From assembly GCF_002086695.1 (NCBI RefSeq), contig NZ_MVIH01000004.1:372001-436000 (forward strand): 64,000 bases of DNA, read 5' to 3'. This DNA comes from Mycolicibacterium rhodesiae. Its GTDB lineage: Bacteria > Actinomycetota > Actinomycetes > Mycobacteriales > Mycobacteriaceae. The notes below the pieces were generated by a model, which made no database searches, was not told the origin of the DNA, and was given only the letters and a program-made list of their open reading frames with translations. Made by a program: the position numbers and the translations under genes. This document shows, in pieces, positions 36,012 to 45,261 of the stretch. Each line of letters opens with the position of its first letter. Within the stretch, counting starts at the first letter, position 1.

Positions 36012-36026
36012 ACCTGCTGTACAGGT
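36012..36026. promoter_or_regulatory. Candidate LysR operator upstream of the aldehyde dehydrogenase gene
   Basis: ACCTGCTGTACAGGT is an interrupted palindrome (ACCTG, 5 bases, CAGGT) of the 15-bp size usual for LysR recognition sites. It lies between the divergent LysR and aldehyde dehydrogenase genes, 26 bases before the latter's start. Confidence 0.55.
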
Positions 36027-36052
36027 TCATGCGGTGCGTGCAGGGTGGAACT

Positions 36053-37549
36053 GTGACGCTTTCCGCAGATGCCCACCCCGAGACTCTGGACGACTGGACC
36101 CGGCACGCCGCCGAGATCGAGCCTCGAGCCGGCGTTTTCATCGACGGCACCTTCCGGACTGCCGCATCGGGGGCGACCTTCGATTCGGTCAACCCGGCCA
36201 CCGGCGAGGTCATCGCTGCGGTGGCCTCAGCCCAGGACGCCGATGTCGATCTGGCCGTGCGATCGGCCCGGCGGACGTTCGACGGTGGCGAGTGGTCGCG
36301 CTGCGCCATCTCCGACCGTAAGCGGGTGCTGTTGCGGCTGGCGGACTTGATCAGCGAGCACAGCGTCGAACTGGCGCTGCTGGACTCCATGGACATGGGC
36401 AAGCTCGTCATCGAAGCCCACAGCGTTGACGTTCCATCGGCCGCCGGCTTGGTCGCCTACTACGGCGAGGCACTGGACAAGATCAACGGCGAGATCGCAC
36501 CCACCGAACCGGGCAATCTCGCCCTGGTCAGCCGTGAACCGCTCGGCGTGGTCGGCGCCGTGACCCCGTGGAACTTCCCGCTCGACCTCGCCGTGTGGAA
36601 AGTCGCCCCGGCACTGGCCGCGGGAAATTCGGTGGTGCTCAAGCCCTCTGAACGCGCGCCGCTGTCCTCACTGCGGCTGGCCGAACTGGCAGCCGAAGCG
36701 GGTGTGCCCGCCGGGGTGTTCAACGTCGTCCCCGGCCTGGGTCAGACCGCGGGTGCCGCCCTCGGCCTGCACCCCGACGTCGACGTCATTGCGTTCACCG
36801 GCTCGACCGCAACCGGAAAGGCGTTTCTGCGTTACGCCGCCGACTCCAACCTCAAACAGGTCTGGCTCGAATGCGGCGGCAAGAGCCCCAATCTGGTTTT
36901 CGCGGATGCCGACCTGGAGCAGGCCGTCGACAAGGCACTGTTCGGCGCCTTCTACAACCAGGGCGCGGTGTGCTCGTCGAATTCCCGCCTGCTGGTGGAG
37001 AAGTCGATCGCCGAGGAATTCGTCGCCGAATTGGTGAACCGCGCCGGCCAGATGCGTCCGGGTAACCCGCTGGATCCGGTGGCCGCCCAAGGCGCAATCG
37101 TCGACGCCGCCCACACCGAGCACGTCCTCGGCTTCGTCGAGCGGGCCCGCGAGCGCGGCGACATCAGGGTCGGCGGTCGACGAGTCGACGGCGGCTGCTT
37201 CATCGAGCCGACCGTGGTGACCGGCCTCGGCCCCCGCGACGAACTGATCACCGACGAAGTCTTCGGTCCCGTTCTCGCCGTGCAGACATTCGACGATCAG
37301 GACGAGGCGATCCGGATGGCGAACGACACCGTCTACGGCTTGGCCGCATCCGTATGGACCAACGACCTGCGCCGGGCTCACACGGTCTCCGCGGCCTTGC
37401 GGGCCGGCACTGTATCGGTGAATACGGTCGACGCACTCAGTGCTGGAACGCCGTTCGGCGGTTTCAAGCAATCCGGCTTCGGCCGGGATCTGTCCCTGCA
37501 CGCGCTCGACAAGTACACCGGTCTGAAGACCACGTGGATCGCCCTCTAG
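36053..37549 (+). CDS. NAD(P)-dependent aldehyde dehydrogenase
   Basis: A 498-residue ALDH. Catalytic Cys is in QGAVCSSNSRLL, the general base Glu in WLECGGKSPN, and cofactor loops are TPWNFPLDLAVWKVAPALAA and FTGSTATGK. The preferred start is GTG 36053 after AGGGTGGA; ATG 36029 is possible but lies near the operator. The sequence resembles gamma-glutamyl-gamma-aminobutyraldehyde / aminoaldehyde dehydrogenases (PuuC/KauB group). It would oxidise the aldehyde left by amine transamination or deamination. Confidence 0.87.
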   Translation: MTLSADAHPETLDDWTRHAAEIEPRAGVFIDGTFRTAASGATFDSVNPATGEVIAAVASAQDADVDLAVRSARRTFDGGEWSRCAISDRKRVLLRLADLISEHSVELALLDSMDMGKLVIEAHSVDVPSAAGLVAYYGEALDKINGEIAPTEPGNLALVSREPLGVVGAVTPWNFPLDLAVWKVAPALAAGNSVVLKPSERAPLSSLRLAELAAEAGVPAGVFNVVPGLGQTAGAALGLHPDVDVIAFTGSTATGKAFLRYAADSNLKQVWLECGGKSPNLVFADADLEQAVDKALFGAFYNQGAVCSSNSRLLVEKSIAEEFVAELVNRAGQMRPGNPLDPVAAQGAIVDAAHTEHVLGFVERARERGDIRVGGRRVDGGCFIEPTVVTGLGPRDELITDEVFGPVLAVQTFDDQDEAIRMANDTVYGLAASVWTNDLRRAHTVSAALRAGTVSVNTVDALSAGTPFGGFKQSGFGRDLSLHALDKYTGLKTTWIAL

Positions 37550-37574
37550 GAGCACATGATTCGCGGCGCCCTCG

Positions 37575-38183
37575 GTGCTGACCAGATGGGTGCCGAGCCC
37601 GCTGCGGGCGATGTGCCTCGTCACCGGCCAGTGGCTGTTCGGCACCGGCGAGGCGATGATCGTGGCGGCCCAGCTGGGTAATTCGCCATGGACAGTGTTC
37701 GCCCAGGGCACTGCGATGCGCGCTGGACTGTCCATCGGACTGATGACGAATCTCATCGGCGCACTGGTCCTGCTGCTGTGGGTTCCTTTGCGGCAGCGGC
37801 CTGGTCTGGGGACGGTGGCAAACGTGCTGCTGGTCGGCACCGCGCTCGATGTCACCGCGCACTGGCTGCCCGCACCGAGTGGCCTGCCGGAGCGCATCGC
37901 GCTGTGCCTGGGCGGCATCCTCGTCGTCGCATTGGGCAGCGGCATCTATCTGACGACGGGGCTGGGACCCGGCCCGCGGGACGGACTCATGACCGGAATC
38001 GCGCGGGTGTCGGGGTGGCCCCTGGCCGCGGCGCGCGTTGCCGTCGAGGCGACGGTGCTGATCGCCGGCTGGCTGTTGGGCGGCGCCGCCGGCCTGGGGA
38101 CCCTGCTGTTCGCGGTCTTCATCGGACCCTGTGTCCAGATCGCGGTGCGGCTGATCGGCCGTATGCCGGACCGAGACCTCTGA
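37575..38183 (+). CDS. YczE/YitT-type integral membrane protein
   Basis: A 202-residue protein with about five hydrophobic segments (roughly 12-35, 52-70, 77-95, 103-125 and 150-190). AQLGNSPWTVFAQG and the TTGLGPGPRDGLMTGI loop are characteristic of the YczE/YyaS/YitT membrane family, of unknown transport role. Start GTG 37575 is tentative. It lies 25 bases downstream of the aldehyde dehydrogenase in the same direction. It may be a small efflux or uptake protein for island metabolites. Confidence 0.75.
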   Translation: MLTRWVPSPLRAMCLVTGQWLFGTGEAMIVAAQLGNSPWTVFAQGTAMRAGLSIGLMTNLIGALVLLLWVPLRQRPGLGTVANVLLVGTALDVTAHWLPAPSGLPERIALCLGGILVVALGSGIYLTTGLGPGPRDGLMTGIARVSGWPLAAARVAVEATVLIAGWLLGGAAGLGTLLFAVFIGPCVQIAVRLIGRMPDRDL

Positions 38184-38202
38184 CATCGACACCGCGGCAC
38201 CC

Positions 38203-39747
38203 TCACTGCAGAGCGGGTTCGCTCTCCACGGCCGAGTCCATGCCGTCGGCCGTACGACGTTGGATCCGAAGGGGTCTCGCCGCCAGATAGCCGACGAGGC
38301 CCAGCACGGTCAGGGTGGCCAGCGTGCCGAGCGTGAACGCCTCGAACACGCCCGCGCTCACGCCCCAGGTCTCCTCGAAGTCGTAGTCCAGGCCGAAGAG
38401 GCGGTCCAGCGTGCCGGGGAAAACGGCCACCCAACTCCCCAGTGCCACCCAGGCGAAGCAGAGTGCGCCCATCGCACGGAATACGTTGTTCGACACCGGA
38501 ACCCTGAACGGACGGACGACATCGGGGAATGCCGTGCGCAGCCGCACCGCCGCCGGAATCGAGATCAGATAGCTCAGCAGGAATGTCGACACCGAGATCG
38601 ACAGCACAACGCCGAACACCGCAGCCGCTGATCCGCTCAGCGCCATGGCGGCCAGCATGAAGACGGTCCCGACGACACCGGACAGCAGATTCACCCGTAC
38701 GGGCGTGCCCAGCCTGGGGTGGAAGTGGCCGAAGAAGCCGCGGAAGAAGGCGCCGTCGGCCGCGGCCATCGCCTGCATCCGGTCGCTGATGATCATCCAG
38801 GCAGACCCTTGCGTCATCAGAACAAGGGCGAACACGACGCCGGTCAGGGTCAGCATGGTCGGTGCCGCGGATCCGTAGACGCTGTAGACGGTGGCGACGG
38901 CCTCCATGAGACCCCCGATGCCGGTGATCTTTTCGGCAGGCACGACGAGCAGAATGGCAGCGATCGGCAGCAAGTAGGCGGCCGCGGCGATGGCCGACGA
39001 GCGTGCGATGGCGATCGGTACGTCGCGGGCGGGCTTCTTCATCTCTTCGGCCGCGCTGTTGCCCGACTCGAATCCGAGATAGGAGAACAACAGCAGCGGC
39101 GTGACGCCGAGAAGACCAGCCAGTGTCGGGGAGAAGTCGCTCGAGGTCAGTCCCGCGAAGCCGTTGCGGGCGGCGTAGATTCCCGCGGTTACGAGGAATC
39201 CCACCAGGAATCCGATCTTGAGGATCGCACCGAGATTTGGGATCCACTTGCCGTGTCGCAAGCTGACCACTGCGGCGAGCACGGTCATCCAGATGAACAC
39301 GGTTTTGAATATGTAGTCGGTCCATGAGCCGTGTTCGAATGGCATGACGTACTGACTCCACACCTCGGCGGCGATGAACGTGCACGAACCGCCCACCCAC
39401 ACCGGCTGTGTCACCCATGTCAGCAGCGACGCGATGGCCGCCATCGGCCGGCCGAACGCCCGTCGCACCCATACGTACACGCCGCCCTCGTCGGTGAAGG
39501 TACTGCCGATTTCGGCGAAGATCAGGCCGTACGGCACCAGGAACAACACTGCGAGCACCAGTGCCCAGGTGAAGGTCTGACCTCCGAAGCTGGACACTTG
39601 CCCGAGCACTTCGATGGAGACCACTGCCGCCACGATGAGGAAGATGATGTCGAGCCGGCCGAGCGACTTCTGGAGATGTCTGCTCTGAGTGGCGGCCAGG
39701 ACAGTCTGTTGCTCCGCCGATACTTCGAATGGCTTGTCTGGGGCCAT
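38203..39747 (-). CDS. APC-superfamily amino acid / polyamine permease
   Basis: A 514-residue permease with about 12 predicted transmembrane helices and the APC family start LGRLDIIFLIVAAVVSIEVLGQ in TM1 and the FGRPMAAIASLLTWVTQPVW region. A cytoplasmic tail with IQRRTADGMDSAVESEP is seen. It converges with the YczE-type gene and lies downstream of the class III aminotransferase. An import role for an amino acid or amine used by the island is likely (family knowledge plus context). Confidence 0.86.
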   Translation of the reverse strand: MAPDKPFEVSAEQQTVLAATQSRHLQKSLGRLDIIFLIVAAVVSIEVLGQVSSFGGQTFTWALVLAVLFLVPYGLIFAEIGSTFTDEGGVYVWVRRAFGRPMAAIASLLTWVTQPVWVGGSCTFIAAEVWSQYVMPFEHGSWTDYIFKTVFIWMTVLAAVVSLRHGKWIPNLGAILKIGFLVGFLVTAGIYAARNGFAGLTSSDFSPTLAGLLGVTPLLLFSYLGFESGNSAAEEMKKPARDVPIAIARSSAIAAAAYLLPIAAILLVVPAEKITGIGGLMEAVATVYSVYGSAAPTMLTLTGVVFALVLMTQGSAWMIISDRMQAMAAADGAFFRGFFGHFHPRLGTPVRVNLLSGVVGTVFMLAAMALSGSAAAVFGVVLSISVSTFLLSYLISIPAAVRLRTAFPDVVRPFRVPVSNNVFRAMGALCFAWVALGSWVAVFPGTLDRLFGLDYDFEETWGVSAGVFEAFTLGTLATLTVLGLVGYLAARPLRIQRRTADGMDSAVESEPALQ

Positions 39748-39838
39748 TTATCGCGCCTTTACTTGAGTCGTCAGCGATGGGATACCGCTGCTGTGAGATA
39801 AGACACTGCGGCCTCCGGGGCCACCTGTAAAGCGCTCT

Positions 39839-39854
39839 TTTCCTGCTTAGGAAA
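39839..39854. promoter_or_regulatory. TTTCCT-N4-AGGAAA palindrome upstream of the permease gene
   Basis: A perfect six-base inverted repeat around GCTT, 92 bases upstream of the permease start in a 190-bp gap that holds no gene. It may be an operator; no known motif was recognised. Confidence 0.4.
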
Positions 39855-39937
39855 TCGCATAAATCGATGTAGCACAACTGTTTTCGCGAACGACGAAGTG
39901 CCCGAAGCCGATGACTCCGGGCACCTGGCGCGAGCGT

Positions 39938-41356
39938 CTACCGCACGGATCCGGCCAGTTCGTCGAGGAGCCGGCGCATCCGCGCGACCAGCTCGTCGAT
40001 GTCGGCCCGGTCGAACACCAGCGGTGGGGAGAACTGGACCAAAGGTGCGCCCTCGTGATCCACCGCGGCGCGGCAGAGGATTCCAGCCTTCAGCAGCGCC
40101 GGCTGAAGCATGTCGTAGACGAAGTCGTTGGCTGCCGTCTCGGCCTCCCACGTCCGCCGCTGCTTGTCGGTCACCAATTCCAATGAGTAGTGGTAGCCAA
40201 GACCTCGAACGTCGCCGACGAGCTGCTGGTCGCGTAGCGTGTCCAGCTGTGCGCTGAAGTAGTCCTGGTTGCGCCGGACGTTTCCGAGTACGTCCTCACG
40301 CTCCATCACCGCGATGTTCGCCAGTCCGGCCGCACAGGCGACGGGATGACCGCCGAACGTCAAGCCGTGCAGAAACATTCCGTCTGGGCCGTTGTTGACC
40401 GCGTCCAGAATCTCACTCTTGGTGATCATGCCGCCGAGGGGCACGTGCGCTGACGACACGCCCTTGGCGAAGGTGATGATGTCGGGCGCGACATCGAACC
40501 GTGTCGAACCGAACCACTCCCCGAGCCTGCCGAATCCACAGATCACCTCATCGGCGACCAGGACGATGCCGTACCGATCGCAGATCTCGCGCACGCCTTC
40601 GTGGTACCCCGCCGGAGGCACCAGCGAGCCCCCTGCGTTCTGCAGCGGCTCCAGGAAGATTCCCGCCACGGTGTCCGGGCCCTCCTGCACAATCAGTGAC
40701 TCCATCTCGCTCAGCAGCAGACCGGTGAACTGCTCTTCGGTCTCCCCTGCCGGCCGCCTGTAGCGCTTGCTGTTCGAGATGTGCCGAGACCCGTACATCA
40801 GCGGCTCGAACTGTTTGCGCAGATTGGTCATCCCATTGAGTGACAGTGCCGCGTAGGACGTTCCGTGGTAGGCCGAGCGGCGGGAGAGGAACTTGATTCG
40901 GGTGTACTCACCGCGCGCCTGGTGATACTGGCGGATGAGTTTGACCGCGGCTTCGTTGGACTCACCGCCGCCGGAGGTGAAGTACACGCGGTCCAGCCCG
41001 GGCGGCGCCAACTCGGCGATCTTGGCGGCCAACTTCACCGCAGGCGGGTGCGCGGCGTTCCAGTTGGTGTAGTAGGGCAGCTCGGCCATCTGGGCGCGAA
41101 CGGCGTCGCCGATCTCCGCGCCGAAGCTGTAACCGACGTTGACGCAGAACAATCCGGCCAGCGCGTCGATATATTCACACCCGTCGGCATCCCACAGACG
41201 ACTTCCCGCTCCCCGGACCATCACCGGCGGTGGCGCACCCGTGTACGCCGAACCCGCGGTGAAACTCATGACGAGGTGCCGCTGGGCCAATCTTCCCAAG
41301 TCGGTCGCCTCGGCGGCGTGAACCGAAGTGCTGGGGCTCTCGATCGTGTCGGTCAT
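39938..41356 (-). CDS. Class III pyridoxal-phosphate aminotransferase (omega-amino acid type)
   Basis: A 472-residue fold-type I aminotransferase. The PLP lysine is in IITFAKGVSSAHVPLGGM; the phosphate and aspartate region is VLVADEVICGFGRLGEW. Start 41356 (MTDTIESPSTSV) was preferred over an in-frame codon 18 bases upstream, because GGACAG lies 6-12 bases before it. Such enzymes transaminate omega-amino acids or diamines with pyruvate or 2-oxoglutarate, giving an aldehyde for the ALDH. A 28-bp inverted repeat lies 43 bases upstream. Confidence 0.87.
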   Translation of the reverse strand: MTDTIESPSTSVHAAEATDLGRLAQRHLVMSFTAGSAYTGAPPPVMVRGAGSRLWDADGCEYIDALAGLFCVNVGYSFGAEIGDAVRAQMAELPYYTNWNAAHPPAVKLAAKIAELAPPGLDRVYFTSGGGESNEAAVKLIRQYHQARGEYTRIKFLSRRSAYHGTSYAALSLNGMTNLRKQFEPLMYGSRHISNSKRYRRPAGETEEQFTGLLLSEMESLIVQEGPDTVAGIFLEPLQNAGGSLVPPAGYHEGVREICDRYGIVLVADEVICGFGRLGEWFGSTRFDVAPDIITFAKGVSSAHVPLGGMITKSEILDAVNNGPDGMFLHGLTFGGHPVACAAGLANIAVMEREDVLGNVRRNQDYFSAQLDTLRDQQLVGDVRGLGYHYSLELVTDKQRRTWEAETAANDFVYDMLQPALLKAGILCRAAVDHEGAPLVQFSPPLVFDRADIDELVARMRRLLDELAGSVR

Positions 41357-41398
41357 GTGGTGCTGTCCTCTCACCGGGCGTTCGTATCGGATCGCTCA

Positions 41399-41426
41399 CA
41401 TTCTTTGCGCTATACCGCAAAGAATG
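41399..41426. promoter_or_regulatory. 28-bp inverted repeat, candidate TetR-family operator
   Basis: Perfect 11-bp arms CATTCTTTGCG and CGCAAAGAATG flank CTATAC. It is positioned as an operator for the downstream aminotransferase-permease genes, between the TetR-family gene stop and the aminotransferase start. The size and symmetry suit a TetR-type dimer. Confidence 0.65.
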
Positions 41427-41466
41427 CTCCTTGGAGAAGTTCACGTCAAGTGGGACAGCGGGTTTC

Positions 41467-42066
41467 TCAGATATCGATTCCAGTGGCCGAGCGCGCATAA
41501 CTGCGCAGCAAGGCCGCGGCGGCGCCGGCATCCAACGACGAGTTGCCCCCGTTGATATACATGCCGAAGGCGTCCTCGAGTGCGACAAAGTTCTGTGCGA
41601 TCGCGAGCACCGACTCCGAGAGCACGAAATCTTCTGTCTTCAGGCCAGATTCGAGAACAGAGACGTAGAGCGAGACCTCCCGCTCGAACAGCAGAGTCAT
41701 GAGCGCGCCATGAGTGGGTTCACGTCCGGCGTTGACCGAGAACTCGTACAAGGCTCGGCTGAGCATGTCACCGTCGCCCGCGGGCAGGCCCGATTCGATC
41801 AGGTTGACGAGCTGGTCGACCGGACTGTCGAGCTTGCTGATCGCCTCCAGCCGTTGCCAGTAGTACCGGTCAACGGCGCTGCGGTACACCTCGTCGATGA
41901 GATCGTCGATCTCGGGGTAGTAGTAAGCCACCAGTCGTGGCGATATCCCCGCGACCTCGGCAATGTCCTTGGCACGCACGGCACCCAGCCCACGGTCGGC
42001 GATGACCTCGATCGCCGCGGCCACCAATTGGCTGCGTCGGGCGTCCTGGTTGCGCACTCGCGCCAC
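41467..42066 (-). CDS. TetR/AcrR-family transcriptional regulator
   Basis: A 199-residue regulator. The helix-turn-helix lies at about residues 12-58 (SQLVAAAIEVIADRGLGAVRAKDIAEVAGIS, LVAYYYPEIDDLIDEVY). The start GTG 42066 is one of few choices; the C-terminal ligand domain is helical. It lies upstream of the aminotransferase and the 28-bp palindrome, and so is the likely repressor of the aminotransferase and permease genes. A local effector such as an amine or its acyl-CoA is a guess. Confidence 0.85.
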   Translation of the reverse strand: MARVRNQDARRSQLVAAAIEVIADRGLGAVRAKDIAEVAGISPRLVAYYYPEIDDLIDEVYRSAVDRYYWQRLEAISKLDSPVDQLVNLIESGLPAGDGDMLSRALYEFSVNAGREPTHGALMTLLFEREVSLYVSVLESGLKTEDFVLSESVLAIAQNFVALEDAFGMYINGGNSSLDAGAAAALLRSYARSATGIDI

Positions 42067-42122
42067 AGCCTGCTCCTACCCGTCCCGAGGTGTCCGCCAA
42101 GGGTACGGTACGCCGCCACTCT

Positions 42123-43718
42123 CTATCGGTCTGCCGGCGTTATCTGCGGGTCATCGCACGGGATGTGCGGCACCGTCACCGCCTTACGATTGTCCTCGGC
42201 GATGAGGTCGCTGGCACGTTCGGCAACCACCATGATCGTCCCCACCGGATTGACCGAGGGGATCGTCGGGAGTACCGACGCGTCGACAACCCGTAACCCG
42301 CGCACCCCGCGAACGCGCAACCGCGAATCACACACCGCCAGTGGATCTTCGGACGCACCCATCCGGCACGTGCCGGACACGTGGTAGACGGTCTGGTGCG
42401 TGGCGCGCAGCGCGGGCGAAAGCTCCTCGTCCTCGGTGAGATCCGCCCCTGGAAACACTTCGGCACCGATCCACTCCGACATCGGCGCGGTCGCCGCGAT
42501 GCGCCGCGCGAGCCTGATTCCGGCGATCAAGGCCGCTTCGTCGGCGCCGCCGGCGTCGGTGAAGTAGCCGTAGTCGATCTCGGGCGGTGCCGCCGGATCC
42601 GGCGTGCTGATCCACACCCGGCCGCGGCTGACCGGCTTCGCGACGTTGGGCGCCAACGCCACGATCCGATCGGGCAGTTCGACACCGTAGGTGACAGCGT
42701 GGTCGGCGACGGCCTCCACCGGAAAGTGCATGAGAACGTCGGGCCGCGCGGGGCCATCGCTGCGCAGCCGCACCGCGGCACCGGCGTCCCAGCCGGTGGC
42801 ACAGGTGTCGGGGATATCGCGCCGGGCCTCCCAGACGATGAGGCCCTCGGCATGATCCATCAGGTTCTCCCCGACACCGGGGCTGTCCACGACAGTCGTC
42901 ACACCCGCAGCGGCCAAAACGTCTTGTGGCCCGATCCCGGAGAGCTGCAACAACTTCGGCGAGTCGATAGCGCCGCAGCACAGGATCACCTCGCATGAGG
43001 CGCGAATATCGTGCTCGGTTCCGTCATCGTCGAGAGCCAGCACACCTACCGCGACCCCGTCCTCGAGCAGGATGCGCACCGCGCGCATTCCGTGCCGAAC
43101 AGTGAGGTTGTCGCGCACGCCGATGATGTCGTGGAGGTAGTGCACCGATGTCGACGACCGCAGATGAGTTTGCGGCGTGTAGCCGATCTCGAAGAAGCCC
43201 GCTCCCACGCCGGTGCGGGCGAAGTCGGGATCGCTGTTCCAGTTCGATCGCCGTGGCAGATCGAGGGCGGTCACCGCGGACGCGACGACGTCGGCAAGGT
43301 AGCGATTCTGATCTTGCTCGGGTATCGGAACGATCGGCGTCGCGAGTCTGTCGAAGCAGGCGTCGACGGTGTCAGAGTCCCAGCCCTCGACACCGAGCGC
43401 CGCCCACTCCTGCAGATCGGCGGCCAGCGGTCGCCAGCTGATCATGGTGTTGGCCGTGGAGCATCCACCCAGGATGCGCATCCGCGCCTGGCGGATGTTG
43501 GAGTTACCCCGCTGTTGCGCAATGCTGCGGTAGTCGAGGTCGTACTCGCTCTCCACCATCTCCGGCCACCGGCGGATGTCCAGCGCACGGGGTTCGCCTG
43601 CGTCCGAAGGCCCCGGCTCGATGAGAGTGACCCGGACGTCGGGATTCTCCGAAAGGCGCGCGGCGACAATGCATCCTGCGGTGCCACCCCCGACGACCAG
43701 GAACTCGCAGTCACTCAC
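42123..43718 (-). CDS. GMC-family FAD-dependent oxidoreductase (choline/alcohol dehydrogenase type)
   Basis: A 531-residue flavoprotein. The FAD-binding motif GGGTAG is near residue 10, RILGGCSTANTMISWRP near residue 80, and the C-terminal catalytic region YHVSGTCRMG with PSVNPVGTIMVVAE is present. The GTG start at 43718 overlaps the NCS1 stop by four bases (GTGA). It probably oxidises an alcohol or choline-like compound imported by the upstream transporter. The substrate is unknown. Confidence 0.86.
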   Translation of the reverse strand: MSDCEFLVVGGGTAGCIVAARLSENPDVRVTLIEPGPSDAGEPRALDIRRWPEMVESEYDLDYRSIAQQRGNSNIRQARMRILGGCSTANTMISWRPLAADLQEWAALGVEGWDSDTVDACFDRLATPIVPIPEQDQNRYLADVVASAVTALDLPRRSNWNSDPDFARTGVGAGFFEIGYTPQTHLRSSTSVHYLHDIIGVRDNLTVRHGMRAVRILLEDGVAVGVLALDDDGTEHDIRASCEVILCCGAIDSPKLLQLSGIGPQDVLAAAGVTTVVDSPGVGENLMDHAEGLIVWEARRDIPDTCATGWDAGAAVRLRSDGPARPDVLMHFPVEAVADHAVTYGVELPDRIVALAPNVAKPVSRGRVWISTPDPAAPPEIDYGYFTDAGGADEAALIAGIRLARRIAATAPMSEWIGAEVFPGADLTEDEELSPALRATHQTVYHVSGTCRMGASEDPLAVCDSRLRVRGVRGLRVVDASVLPTIPSVNPVGTIMVVAERASDLIAEDNRKAVTVPHIPCDDPQITPADR

Positions 43719-45118
43719 GCGACGCTCGGTGCCGCACCGGTGACGGTTGCCGCGGAAACCCGCGGCCGCATCAGCACGTAGTACAGCGGGCAGATGACCG
43801 CCAGGCCGACGATCCACGAGATATCCACCTTGCCGATGGCCTCGGCGGCGAACCCGGTGAACAACGTCGTGGACAGGAACGGGATCTGCACCAGGATGCC
43901 GGCGAAGTAGCAGCCGATGGCTACCCAGTTGAAGCGGCCGTATATGCCGCCGTCACGCTCGAAGAGCGCGTCGATGTCGTAGTGGCCGTGGCGCAACAGG
44001 TAGTAGTCGACCAGGTTCACCGCCGTCCACGGAATCAGCACACACAACAGCAGTGCCAGGAAGTTGGCGTAGTTGGCCAGGAAGTCGTCTGCGCTGACCA
44101 GTGCCGGGATCAACGTGAGCACGAAGAGCACGATCGCGACGGCGGCGCGACTGCCGGCTTGAGGATTCCACCGCGGGACGATGTTCTGCCCGATCGTGAT
44201 TGTCGACAGCGTTCCGCAGTACAGGTTCATCGCGTTGGTGGCGGTGATGCCGATCGCGAAGATCGCGAACACCCCGGTCGTGACACCGTGGGTCAATGTC
44301 GAGAGTCCATCGAGTGTCTCGTCGTTGGGCAGCGCGGCACCCACCAGCACACCGAGCAGCATCGGTAGCACCGAGCCGAGCACGCACCCCGAGTAGGTGC
44401 CCCAGAACGCGGCGCGCTGACCGGTGTCCTTGGGCATGTACCGGGTGTAGTCGGAAACGTATGGGGCGTAAGCGATCTGCCACAGAGCGGCCACCGAGAG
44501 CGTGGCCATGAAGCCGGCCCAGGTGAAACCGTCGGTATGCCAGGTGCCGGCAGGAACGCCGTTGACACCGACAATCCACACGAAAGCGACGACGAGCGCA
44601 CCGCCGGCCACTACCGACAACACCGCTGTCACCCGGTGGATCAGCCGGTAGCCCACGATGGTGGCAGCCACGCTGATCAATCCGATGATCACGATGGACC
44701 AGTTGGTGGGGATGCCGGTCACGTGCGAAAGGGCCTGTCCGCCCAGGACCGCGTTGGAGGCGAAGAACCCCAGATACATGAACACCACCAGAACCACGAC
44801 CAGCAGGCTGCCGTACGACCCGAACTGGGCGCGGGTCTGCAGCATCTGGGGTACTCCCATCTGCGGTCCCTGCGCGGCGTGCAGTGCCATCACGACGGCG
44901 CCGACCACGTTGCCGAGTATCACCGCGACCGCGCCGGCCCACCACGGCAGACCGAAGACCGTGGTGGACAGCGCCCCGGTGATGATCGTCAGCAGCATGA
45001 TGTTGGAGCCGAACCACACCGTGAACAGATCACGCGCGCGGCCATGGCGTTCGTCCACCGGAACGTGGTCGATCGTCCGGCGTTCGACGGATTCCGGTCT
45101 GGAACTGGGTGCGGTCAT
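43715..45118 (-). CDS. NCS1-type purine/cytosine-allantoin permease
   Basis: A 467-residue transporter with about 12 transmembrane segments; WFGSNIMLLTIITGAL, PFWAG-like motifs and the YAPYVSDYTRYMP element match the NCS1 family of nucleobase, allantoin and hydantoin transporters. Start 45118 (MTAPSSRPESVERR) follows GAAGG; a GTG six bases upstream is possible. It is co-transcribed with the GMC gene. The divergent amidohydrolase gene suggests use of an imported cyclic amide or nitrogen base. Confidence 0.85.
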   Translation of the reverse strand: MTAPSSRPESVERRTIDHVPVDERHGRARDLFTVWFGSNIMLLTIITGALSTTVFGLPWWAGAVAVILGNVVGAVVMALHAAQGPQMGVPQMLQTRAQFGSYGSLLVVVLVVFMYLGFFASNAVLGGQALSHVTGIPTNWSIVIIGLISVAATIVGYRLIHRVTAVLSVVAGGALVVAFVWIVGVNGVPAGTWHTDGFTWAGFMATLSVAALWQIAYAPYVSDYTRYMPKDTGQRAAFWGTYSGCVLGSVLPMLLGVLVGAALPNDETLDGLSTLTHGVTTGVFAIFAIGITATNAMNLYCGTLSTITIGQNIVPRWNPQAGSRAAVAIVLFVLTLIPALVSADDFLANYANFLALLLCVLIPWTAVNLVDYYLLRHGHYDIDALFERDGGIYGRFNWVAIGCYFAGILVQIPFLSTTLFTGFAAEAIGKVDISWIVGLAVICPLYYVLMRPRVSAATVTGAAPSVA

Positions 45119-45169
45119 GGACACCGGCCTTCACATACGACGTTTTCTCGCGGATGAGACCGCGACCAC

Positions 45170-45194
45170 TTTCAGTATTCGGCCAGGACTGAAA
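45170..45194. promoter_or_regulatory. TTTCAGT-N11-ACTGAAA palindrome between NCS1 and amidohydrolase genes
   Basis: Perfect 7-bp arms separated by 11 bases in the 143-bp divergent promoter region. It may be an operator for a regulator not in the immediate operon. Confidence 0.5.
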
Positions 45195-45261
45195 CGGATA
45201 AATCACAAAGAACTGGACTGCTAGATCTGTTTCATCGATGTAGGGCAGCGGGAAGTCCGCG

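Noticed and set aside
37556-37575. ATG 37556 as start for the YczE-type membrane protein
   Set aside because: That ATG is in another frame; in the protein frame a stop lies at 37557-37559, so the GTG at 37575 is the earliest start.
37946-39877. A 643-residue minus-strand frame over the APC permease
   Set aside because: It is in the alternate frame to the membrane protein, lacks hydrophobic segments and is very Arg-rich.
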